A stretch of DNA of 12,756 nt from Chloroflexota bacterium (GTDB lineage Bacteria > Chloroflexota > Anaerolineae > B4-G1). The notes beneath the pieces were generated by a model. It did not search any database, had not been told where the DNA came from, and saw only the letters and a list, made by a program, of their open reading frames with translations. This document shows, piece by piece, positions 1 through 5,904 of this stretch. The position numbers were made by a program, and so were the translations under genes. Numbering within the stretch: position 1 is the first letter of the stretch; the number at the start of each line of letters is the position of its first letter. The stretch is from the NCBI GenBank assembly GCA_011046405.1, contig DSAR01000392.1:1-12756 (forward strand), in the 5' to 3' direction.

Positions 1-598
1 CCACCCGCCAGATCGTCTGCCATTGGGTGGCCCCCATCGACAACCCGGCGTCCCGGTAGCTCTTGGGAACCGCGTCCAGCGCGTCCTCCGCCACGCTGAT
101 GATGGTCGGCAACGACATATAGGCCAGGATGAGCGCGCCGGTGAAGGCGGTCAGGCCGGTCGGCGCGCCCAACGTCTCGCGCACCAGGGGCGCCACCAGC
201 GTCATCCCGAAGAAGCCCAACACGACCGAGGGGATGCCAGCCAACACCTCGATCATCGGTTTGAGCAGTTCGCGCACCCAGGCCGGCGCCACCTCGCGCA
301 CCAGGACCGCCGTCGCCACGCCCAGGGGCAGCGCGATGGCGATGGCGGTCACGGTGATCAGGAGCGACCCCAAGAGCAAGGGGACTACGCCAAACAGATC
401 AAACGAGGGATACCACAGGACGCCCATGAGGTTGTCCACAGGCACCTCGAAAAAGAAGGGCAAGCCCTCCCGCGCCAGGAACAGGAAGATGAGTAGCACA
501 AAAGCGATGCTGGAAAATCCCAGGACGCGGATCAGCGCTTCGATGAAAAATTCAAGCCAGCGACGGCGAGAAACGAACGACTCGTCTACTATGTTCAA
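1..598 (-). CDS. pstC: Second phosphate ABC transporter permease PstC (partial, 3' end outside window)
   Basis: Inner-membrane permease subunit of a high-affinity phosphate importer. Reading the minus strand from a TTG at 598 gives 199 residues before the window edge. A membrane helix lies near residues 23-42, further helices follow, and the conserved segment VLAGIPSVVLGFFGM is typical of PstC. Near the edge is the cytoplasmic EAA loop that docks on the ATPase (EDALDAVPKSYRDAG...GATQWQTIWRV). The TTG start is supported by AGGAG 10 nt upstream, and this ribosome site sits next to the pstS stop codon (612-614), so the gene is tightly coupled to pstS. It is a diverged paralogue of the PstC at 4522-5403. 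A matching pstA probably follows outside the window. Family assignment is firm; the exact start is less so because TTG is the only good candidate. Confidence 0.88.
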   Translation of the reverse strand, partial: MNIVDESFVSRRRWLEFFIEALIRVLGFSSIAFVLLIFLFLAREGLPFFFEVPVDNLMGVLWYPSFDLFGVVPLLLGSLLITVTAIAIALPLGVATAVLVREVAPAWVRELLKPMIEVLAGIPSVVLGFFGMTLVAPLVRETLGAPTGLTAFTGALILAYMSLPTIISVAEDALDAVPKSYRDAGLSMGATQWQTIWRV

Positions 599-611
599 TG
601 GAAAAAAACTC

Positions 612-1571
612 CTACTCCAACGGGACGAAACCCAGTTCTGAAACCAACGATTGCCCATCACTGAGAATCCAATCCAGGTAAACGGCGATCTCCCCGCTTG
701 GCTCACCGGCGGTGTACATATAGAGCGGGCGCGAGATCGGGTAAGAACCATCGTTGACCGTCTGGACCGACGGCAGCACGTAGGGAGCGTCGGCGTCCCG
801 GGCCACGGCGACCATCTTCTGATCGTGGGTCACGTAACCCAGCCCGTCGTAACCGATGGCGTTGGGATTCTGCCGTACCTCGGCGCTGATCCCCTCGGAC
901 GAGGGCATCAGGAGCGTGTCGGGCGAGAACAACAGATCGCTCCCCTTATCACCCAACCGGACCACGTTCTCCAGGAAATAGATGTAAGTGCCGGAGTTCG
1001 ATTCCCGCGAAAGAAGTACGATAGGTCGGTCTTCACCCCCCACCTCTCGCCAGTTGGTGACCTTCTGTATGTAGATATCGGAAATCTGCTGCAACGTGAG
1101 ACCATCCACCGGATTCGAGGGATGGACGACGACGGCGATGGCGTCGCGGGCCACGACAAACTCCACCGGATCGATGCCGTTCGCCCGGGCCGCGTCGATC
1201 TCCTCCGGCTTCATCCCCCGCGAGGCGTTGGCGATGTCGACCGTGCCGTTGATCATCGCCGCGATACCCGTCCCGGACCCGCCACCGGTGACGGAGATAC
1301 GCACGTCGGGATAAGCGTGGATGTAGGCCTCGGCCCAGGCGAGGGCCAGGTTGACCAGTGTGTCGGAACCTTTGTTCTCAATCGTGCTCGCCGCCCCGGG
1401 CGCGCTATCCGCCGCGTCGGTCTGCCCCGACCGGCAACCGGCGACAATCAACGCCAACAGCACGATCAGTACCGATAAATTGAAAGTTGTGGGTATGGGA
1501 AAGATCCGTCGAAAAAGGAAGGTGGATTTCGACGGCGAGAAAGATGCTGCCTTACGGGTATCACATTGCAT
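612..1571 (-). CDS. pstS: Phosphate-binding lipoprotein PstS
   Basis: Periplasmic-type solute-binding lipoprotein that captures phosphate and delivers it to the PstCA permease. From the ATG at 1571 it has 319 residues: a hydrophobic stretch at about 30-44 ends in the lipobox LIVAGC, with C46 the lipidated cysteine, then a low-complexity linker. Phosphate-binding signatures of the family follow: GSDT at 68-71, GGGSGTG at 96-102, ANASR at 115-119 and SRESNSGTY at 188-196. The frame stays open to a TTG at 1631, but that codon falls at the edge of a promoter -10 box (1632-1637), so 1571 is preferred. Its own ribosome site is weak. The n-region of the signal is long (about 28 residues). It lies between phoU and a second pstC, not first in the operon as in Escherichia coli. 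Confidence 0.9.
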   Translation of the reverse strand: MQCDTRKAASFSPSKSTFLFRRIFPIPTTFNLSVLIVLLALIVAGCRSGQTDAADSAPGAASTIENKGSDTLVNLALAWAEAYIHAYPDVRISVTGGGSGTGIAAMINGTVDIANASRGMKPEEIDAARANGIDPVEFVVARDAIAVVVHPSNPVDGLTLQQISDIYIQKVTNWREVGGEDRPIVLLSRESNSGTYIYFLENVVRLGDKGSDLLFSPDTLLMPSSEGISAEVRQNPNAIGYDGLGYVTHDQKMVAVARDADAPYVLPSVQTVNDGSYPISRPLYMYTAGEPSGEIAVYLDWILSDGQSLVSELGFVPLE

Positions 1572-1631
1572 GCAAAAATAGCCCTGGATATGAGATAGGA
1601 CAAACAGCGCAATACCAAAAATCCAGGACAA

Positions 1632-1659
1632 ATTGTAACAGACATGGCGTTAACGTCAA
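1632..1659 (-). promoter_or_regulatory. Candidate promoter for pstS
   Basis: On the minus strand TTGACG (1659-1654) and TACAAT (1637-1632) are separated by 16 bp, a good sigma-70-type match. The -35 begins 2 bp past the phoU stop. The predicted transcript would begin near 1625, about 54 nt ahead of the ATG at 1571, and would exclude the TTG start at 1631. A single GTTAACG, like the Pho-box units at 5468-5511, overlaps the -35 and spacer (1654-1648). This suggests separate, possibly phosphate-controlled, expression of pstS on top of the operon transcript. Confidence 0.55.
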
Positions 1660-1661
1660 GT

Positions 1662-2354
1662 TTATCTGATCGCTTCCAAACTCACCCCCTCCGACTCCTT
1701 GACGTCCAATTCCACCATGTCGCCGGTGACGGTGAAGATCACCCGCTCGCAGATGTTGGTCACCCGGTCGGCGGCCCGTTCCAGGTTGTGGGCCACCCAC
1801 AACAGGTAATTCGCCCGCTCGATCTCGGCGGGATCGGCCAGGATATAGGTGACCAGTTCGCGATACACCTGGTTGTAGAGACAATCCACGTCATCGTCCT
1901 CACGCGGGATGGCGCGTGCCGCTTCGACGTCCCGCTGCACGAACGCCTCCAGCGCCCGGTGCAGCATGTCGCAGGCCTTCTCCGCCATCAGCGGCACATC
2001 GACCAGGGGTTTGATCAACGGACGCTGGCCCAGCATCAACGTAATCCGGGCGATGCCCTTGGCGTAATCGCCGATGCGCTCCAACTCGTGGGTGATGTCC
2101 AGCACGGCCGCGATGGTCCGCAAATCGACCGCCATCGGCTGCTGGGTGGCGACCAAGGCCACCGCCTGCTCCTCGATCTCGAAGCGCTTCTGGTTGATCC
2201 GGCGATCCTGAGCGATGAGACGCTCCGCGCCCGCCCGATCCCGTCGCTTCAGCACAGCGACTGATTCCATGATGGCGCTTTCCACCATACTGCACAGCAC
2301 CAGGGTCTCGTCCTGCAAATGACGCAATTCCCGTTCAAACATCTCTCGCACCAT
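1662..2354 (-). CDS. phoU: Phosphate signalling regulator PhoU
   Basis: Cytoplasmic helical protein of 230 residues, the usual PhoU length. It damps Pst transport and Pho-regulon signalling when phosphate is plentiful. It shows the two repeated three-helix units of the family, each with its metal-binding signature: ELERIGDYAKGIA around 90-102 and NLERAADRVTNICE around 190-203. The acidic and aspartate residues that coordinate metal are intact. The start ATG at 2354 has AGGAG 5 nt upstream, overlapping the TAG stop of the preceding arsC-like gene (2363-2365); the gap is 8 bp. Downstream, pstS begins after about 90 bp that contain a promoter. Identification is secure. Confidence 0.95.
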   Translation of the reverse strand: MVREMFERELRHLQDETLVLCSMVESAIMESVAVLKRRDRAGAERLIAQDRRINQKRFEIEEQAVALVATQQPMAVDLRTIAAVLDITHELERIGDYAKGIARITLMLGQRPLIKPLVDVPLMAEKACDMLHRALEAFVQRDVEAARAIPREDDDVDCLYNQVYRELVTYILADPAEIERANYLLWVAHNLERAADRVTNICERVIFTVTGDMVELDVKESEGVSLEAIR

Positions 2355-2362
2355 ATGAGCTC

Positions 2363-2791
2363 CTATTCGGTCTCCACACCTTCGAGGTAGGCGAACACCC
2401 GCTCCCGCAGGCCATCCCGCACCTGGCGGAAAACGGCCAACTGTTCCTCTTCACTACCGGTCACCGCTGCTGGATCGGGGAAACCCAGGTGAACCGTGCG
2501 CCCCCGCCCCAACCAGACCGGGCAATTGGCGGCGGCGTGATCGCACACCGTCACCACGAGATCGAAGGTCTCGTCCCGGAACTCGTCGGTCGATTTCGAG
2601 CGCTGATGGGAGATATCGATTCCCAATTCCGCCATCGCCTGTACCGCCAACGGGTGGACGTGACCGCTCGGTTCCGTCCCGGCCGAAAACGCCGTCCAGC
2701 GCTCGCCCAAAAAGTGATCGACCAGCCCTTCCGCCATCTGGCTGCGGGCTGAATTGCCCGTGCATAAAAACAATACCTTCCGCCGACTCAT
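2363..2791 (-). CDS. arsC: ArsC-type arsenate reductase / low-molecular-weight tyrosine phosphatase family protein
   Basis: A 142-residue protein with the low-molecular-weight phosphatase fold. The P-loop CTGNSARS occupies 10-17 (CX5R, with C10 the nucleophile) and the general-acid DP motif is at 105-106. It also has C83 and C90 in the segment VCDHAAANCP. The C10/C83/C90 set corresponds within one residue to the C10/C82/C89 relay of the thioredoxin-coupled arsenate reductase of Staphylococcus plasmid pI258. That favours arsenate reduction to arsenite over plain protein-tyrosine phosphatase action, but a signalling role is not excluded. The ATG at 2791 overlaps the pstB stop as ATGA and follows GGGAGG by 5 nt, so translation is probably coupled to pstB. 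No arsenite efflux gene is visible. An upstream in-frame extension across pstB is not coding. Confidence 0.88.
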   Translation of the reverse strand: MSRRKVLFLCTGNSARSQMAEGLVDHFLGERWTAFSAGTEPSGHVHPLAVQAMAELGIDISHQRSKSTDEFRDETFDLVVTVCDHAAANCPVWLGRGRTVHLGFPDPAAVTGSEEEQLAVFRQVRDGLRERVFAYLEGVETE

Positions 2792-3561
2792 CCAAACCTC
2801 CCGGTGATATAATCCTCGGTCTGCTTGTGTTTGGGATTGGTGAACAGGCTCTTGGTGGGGCCGTACTCCACCAGATAGCCGCCCCGATCCTCGTTCATCA
2901 TAAAGAAAGCGGTAAAATCGGATGCCCGCGCCGCCTGCTGCATGTTGTGCGTCACGATGACGATGGTGTAATCCTCTTTCAGTTGTTGGATCAACTCCTC
3001 GATGCGCAGCGTGGCGATCGGGTCCAGCGCCGAGGCCGGCTCGTCCATCAGGATCACCTCCGGCTGAACGGCCAACGCCCGCGCGATGCAGACCCGCTGT
3101 TGCTGGCCGCCGGAGAGGGCCAACGCCGATTTGCCCAGGTCGTCCTTGACCTCGTCCCAGATCGCCGCCCGCCGCAGGCTGCGCTCGACGATCTCGCCCA
3201 ATTGCCCCCGATCGGTGATCCCATTGACGCGCGGACCGTAGGCCACGTTGTCGAAGATCGACTTGGGGAACGGATTGGGCCGCTGGAAGACCATGCCCAC
3301 GTATCGCCGCAACTCGACCTGGTCCATGCCAAACAGATCGGCGCCATCCATCAAGACCTCGCCATCGACGCGCACGCCCGGGATCAAGTCGTTCATCCGG
3401 TTGAACGTGCGCAGAAAGGTGGACTTGCCACAGCCCGAAGGGCCGATGATGGCCGTGATCTCGTTGGCCGGTATCTTGATGTCGACGCTGCACAACGCTT
3501 GAAACTGTCCGTAATAGAGGCAATAATCCTTGACCTGCAATTTCGCGCCATTCATTGACAT
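2788..3561 (-). CDS. pstB: Phosphate ABC transporter ATPase PstB
   Basis: Cytoplasmic ATPase that powers phosphate import through PstC-PstA. All ABC motifs are intact over 257 residues: Walker A GPSGCGKST at 40-48, Q-loop in VFQRPNPFPKS near 91-101, signature LSGGQQQR at 149-156, Walker B VILMDEPASALD at 169-180, and the switch histidine in THNMQQAARAS (H205). The ending YITGRFG is typical of PstB. The ATG at 3561 lies 3 bp past the pstA stop, with GGGGAG 7 nt upstream inside the last pstA codons. A second in-frame ATG two codons later is possible. The 3' end overlaps the arsC-like gene by ATGA. Confidence 0.97.
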   Translation of the reverse strand: MSMNGAKLQVKDYCLYYGQFQALCSVDIKIPANEITAIIGPSGCGKSTFLRTFNRMNDLIPGVRVDGEVLMDGADLFGMDQVELRRYVGMVFQRPNPFPKSIFDNVAYGPRVNGITDRGQLGEIVERSLRRAAIWDEVKDDLGKSALALSGGQQQRVCIARALAVQPEVILMDEPASALDPIATLRIEELIQQLKEDYTIVIVTHNMQQAARASDFTAFFMMNEDRGGYLVEYGPTKSLFTNPKHKQTEDYITGRFG

Positions 3562-3564
3562 ATA

Positions 3565-4506
3565 TTATCTCCCCTTCAATCCCGCGGTCAGACGTCGCGA
3601 GATCAAATTGATCGCCAGGTTAATCATGACAATCGTCACGATGAGAATCGCCCCCGTGCCCATCGCTTTTTCGAAGGCCCGGGTATCCATCGCCAGGTAG
3701 TAGACGTGCAAAGCCATCGTGCGCCCGCCCTGTTTGATCGACTGGGGCGCGTGATGGCTGCCACCCAGGGTGACGAAGAAGACCGCCGTCTCGCTGACGA
3801 TGCGCCCCACGCTGAGGACGATGCCGGTGATGATACCCGGCGCGGCCGCTGGCAACACGACCTGCCAGATCGTCTGCCACTTGGTGGCGCCCAGCGCCAG
3901 GCTGCCCTCCCGGTAAGCGCGCGGCACGGCCCGCAGCGCTTCCTCGCTGGCCCGGATGATGACCGGCAACACCAGGCAAGCCCCGGCGAGAGAGGCCGAA
4001 AGCAGCGAGAACCCGCCCGTGAGCGCGTTCAACGTGACGACGAAGAGCGCATAGCCAAATAGACCGAAGATGATCGAAGGCACCCCCGCCAAAAGTTCCA
4101 CGCCAAAGCGGGCGACGCTGACTAGGAAGGCCGTCAGGCCACTGGTCCCCTGCCCCTCGCCCGCGTATTCCACCAGGTAGATCGCCGCGCCGATGCCCAA
4201 GGGGGCTGCAATCGCCGCTGTCAGGAGCACCAGGTAAACGGTCGTGACGAGCGTCGTCGAAATACCTCCCTCGGCCGAAAGGCCGCCGCGCGGGGGCGTC
4301 GCGAGGAATTCCCAGTCGACGACGCGGGCGCCCTCCACGAGCACGTATCCCACCACGAGCAGAAGCACGACGACGGTCAAAATCGCCGCCAGCCACATCA
4401 AGGCGAAAGCCAGCTGTTGAATGACGTGACGCTGGGCGATGTTCGATTTCTGCGCCCCGCCCGATAAACGCACACCTATCTGTCGTATAGAGGCCTCTCG
4501 AGCCAT
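3565..4506 (-). CDS. pstA: Phosphate ABC transporter permease PstA
   Basis: Inner-membrane permease partner of PstC, 313 residues. A cytoplasmic N-terminus of about 32 residues is followed by a strong helix at 33-58, then the permease domain with helices near 86-112, 130-158, 167-185, 222-245 and 283-303. The family segments VELLAGVPSIIFGLFGYALF and the EAA coupling loop SEEALRAVPRAYREG...GATKWQTIWQVVLP (187-219) are clear. It starts at ATG 4506, 15 bp after the pstC stop, with a GGGGGA/AGAG purine stretch in front. It lies between pstC and pstB, the standard order. N-terminal length is the only uncertain point. Confidence 0.95.
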   Translation of the reverse strand: MAREASIRQIGVRLSGGAQKSNIAQRHVIQQLAFALMWLAAILTVVVLLLVVGYVLVEGARVVDWEFLATPPRGGLSAEGGISTTLVTTVYLVLLTAAIAAPLGIGAAIYLVEYAGEGQGTSGLTAFLVSVARFGVELLAGVPSIIFGLFGYALFVVTLNALTGGFSLLSASLAGACLVLPVIIRASEEALRAVPRAYREGSLALGATKWQTIWQVVLPAAAPGIITGIVLSVGRIVSETAVFFVTLGGSHHAPQSIKQGGRTMALHVYYLAMDTRAFEKAMGTGAILIVTIVMINLAINLISRRLTAGLKGR

Positions 4507-4521
4507 CGCTCTATTCCCCCA

Positions 4522-5403
4522 TCAAGTCGCTTCGCCACGCATCAACAGGCGAGCCGAACTATTGACAATGATAATCAGCACGAAGAGCACCACGCCGGTG
4601 GCGAAAATCGCGCTCTCGTGCAGGCCGGTCGCGTAGGCGATCTCGACGGCGATGTTGCCCGTCAGCGTCCGGGCCTGGCTGAGGACGATGGTCAATGGAT
4701 TATCGTTCAACGGCTGGGGGACGATGACCGAATTCCCGATCACCATGATCATGGCCATCGTCTCGCCCAACGCCCGCCCCACCCCCAGGATAATGGCGGC
4801 AACGATGCCCGAGCGAGCGGCGGGGATGATCACGCGGACGATGGTCTGCCAATGGGTCGCGCCCAACGCCAGCGATCCTTCCTTGTACTGCCGGGGGACC
4901 GCCCGAATGGCGTCCTCGGCGATATTGGTGATCGTCGGCAGGATCATCACCGCCAGGACCATCGAGGCGGAAAGCAATCCGAAACCGGTGTTACGCGATG
5001 CGGGAATCTGCCGCACCAGCGGCACCAGGACGACCATGCCGAACAGGCCGTAGACCACCGATGGAATGCCCGCCAGAAGTTCCAGCGCCGGGCGCACGAT
5101 CTCGCGCATCCAATTGGGCGCCACCTCGGCCAGGAAAATCGCCCCGCCCACAGCCAGGGGTAGCCCGAGGATAATAGCGCCCAGCGTGACGAGCACCGAT
5201 CCTATAATCATCGCCAGAATGCCGAAACTGCCCTGCCCCGGCCGCCAGACGGTTCCGATCAGCAGGTCAGCCATACCGATCTCTCGGAAGGCCTGGATCG
5301 ACTCACGGGCGGTGAAAAAGAGAATCAAAAACACGATGAAGATCGCGCCCATCGCGCTCAAGAAAAGAACGTACTGCACGCCTCGATCGACAAATTTCCT
5401 CAT
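4522..5403 (-). CDS. pstC: Phosphate ABC transporter permease PstC (first copy)
   Basis: First gene of the minus-strand phosphate operon, 293 residues. The first helix is at about 12-30, followed by a periplasmic loop (31-60) and five more predicted helices. LELLAGIPSVVYGLFGM (108-123) and the EAA loop AEDAIRAVPRQYKEG...GATHWQTIVRVIIPAA (162-196) identify it as PstC. ATG 5403 has GAGG 8 nt upstream. Upstream lie the -10-like hexamer and the four-unit Pho box described separately. Unlike the E. coli operon, no pstS precedes it; the only binding-protein gene in view is five genes downstream, next to a second pstC. Confidence 0.95.
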   Translation of the reverse strand: MRKFVDRGVQYVLFLSAMGAIFIVFLILFFTARESIQAFREIGMADLLIGTVWRPGQGSFGILAMIIGSVLVTLGAIILGLPLAVGGAIFLAEVAPNWMREIVRPALELLAGIPSVVYGLFGMVVLVPLVRQIPASRNTGFGLLSASMVLAVMILPTITNIAEDAIRAVPRQYKEGSLALGATHWQTIVRVIIPAARSGIVAAIILGVGRALGETMAMIMVIGNSVIVPQPLNDNPLTIVLSQARTLTGNIAVEIAYATGLHESAIFATGVVLFVLIIIVNSSARLLMRGEAT

Positions 5404-5456
5404 AGCAAGACCTCGATAGTAAAACGCAAATGCGCAAAACGTAAGACAACGCTGCC

Positions 5457-5462
5457 ATGATA
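5457..5462 (-). promoter_or_regulatory. Candidate -10 element of the pst operon promoter
   Basis: TATCAT on the minus strand (5462-5457) is the best -10-like hexamer ahead of pstC. There is no good -35; the nearest Pho-box TTAA (5474-5477) ends 11 bp above it, the arrangement in which a PhoB-type activator replaces the -35. Transcription would begin near 5450, giving a leader of about 45-50 nt. A TACTAT at 5421-5416 was considered but would place the start after the ribosome site. Confidence 0.45.
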
Positions 5463-5467
5463 GCGCG

Positions 5468-5511
5468 TCACCATTAACGGAACGTTAAGAACGCGTTAGG
5501 CTTTCTTTAAG
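5468..5511 (-). promoter_or_regulatory. Pho box: four direct repeats with 11-bp period
   Basis: Read on the minus strand, four consecutive 11-bp units start CTTAAAG (5511), CCTAACG (5500), CTTAACG (5489) and GTTAATG (5478). The TTAA/TTAG cores on the plus strand begin at 5474, 5485, 5496 and 5507, exactly 11 bp apart. PhoB/PhoP/SphR response regulators bind direct repeats with one-turn spacing, and the cyanobacterial Pho box (Py-TTAA-Py-Py-(T/A) repeats, 3-bp gaps) is closest in sequence. The location upstream of pstC fits. The regulator itself is not in the window. Confidence 0.7.
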
Positions 5512-5658
5512 ATTTTACTCGCTTTCTATAAAAAAACCTGAATGGTTCCGTAGGAGACACTTAATCCGTGAGCCATAATGCCTAACCGCACAGGTCGAAA
5601 GACTTGTCAGTCGATCAGCTTCCCAAACCATAACCTGGTGACAGATCTTGAGGTAACC

Positions 5659-5799
5659 GTTCAGGCCAGGGGAACATTGGACACAAATTTTCACAGATTC
5701 ACACAGATTGAGGCCATCAAGCAGGCCTTACTTGGCACTCGATGGAAAAAATCTGTGCAATCTGTGTCGATCTGTGTCCCATCGTTCAATCCCCTGAAC
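5659..5799. repeat. Long imperfect inverted repeat built from ATCTGTG/CACAGAT units
   Basis: The left arm (about 5659-5710) runs from GTTCAGG to two CACAGATT units; the right arm (about 5758-5799) mirrors it with three ATCTGTG units and CCCCTGAAC. The inner cores, 5693-5710 and 5758-5775, match at 16 of 18 positions when folded. The loop contains a second small hairpin (AGGCC/GGCCT, 5711-5728). It lies between the Pho-controlled pst promoter and the RNase promoter. No protein is evident. It resembles dispersed intergenic repeats; its function is unknown. Confidence 0.7.
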
Positions 5800-5808
5800 G
5801 CTTACATC

Positions 5809-5836
5809 TTGACTTCTCGGTTATCGAACGTACAAT
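5809..5836 (+). promoter_or_regulatory. Candidate promoter for the RNB ribonuclease gene
   Basis: TTGACT (5809-5814) and TACAAT (5831-5836) are 16 bp apart, a strong sigma-70-type match. Transcription would begin near 5843, leaving a leader of about 60 nt before the ATG at 5905. Confidence 0.65.
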
Positions 5837-5904
5837 AACTAAGATTCTCGCGCGAATATCAAATTAAATTGAGCAACGACGATGATTTCAGGGGAGGGTT
5901 CTGT

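Noticed and set aside
651..1478. 275-residue plus-strand open frame opposite pstS
   Set aside because: Antisense shadow of a clear PstS with lipobox and phosphate-binding motifs.
2792..3523. Long minus-strand open frame that extends the ArsC-like protein upstream by about 244 residues
   Set aside because: It is pstB read in another frame. Its residues are low-complexity Gly/Arg, while the PstB frame has every ABC motif. The ArsC-like protein starts at 2791 with its own ribosome site.
5560..5588. Second Pho box (CTTAATCC ... CCTAACCG)
   Set aside because: The TAA cores at 5562 and 5583 are 21 bp apart, out of the 11-bp phase, and the intermediate unit is misplaced.
5578..5838. 86-residue plus-strand open frame in the pst/RNase gap
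   Set aside because: It runs through the inverted repeat and over the RNase promoter, has no ribosome site and no recognisable motif.
5869..5904. Upstream TTG start of the RNase gene
   Set aside because: It lacks a ribosome site, and ATG 5905 is preceded by GGGGAGGG at good distance.
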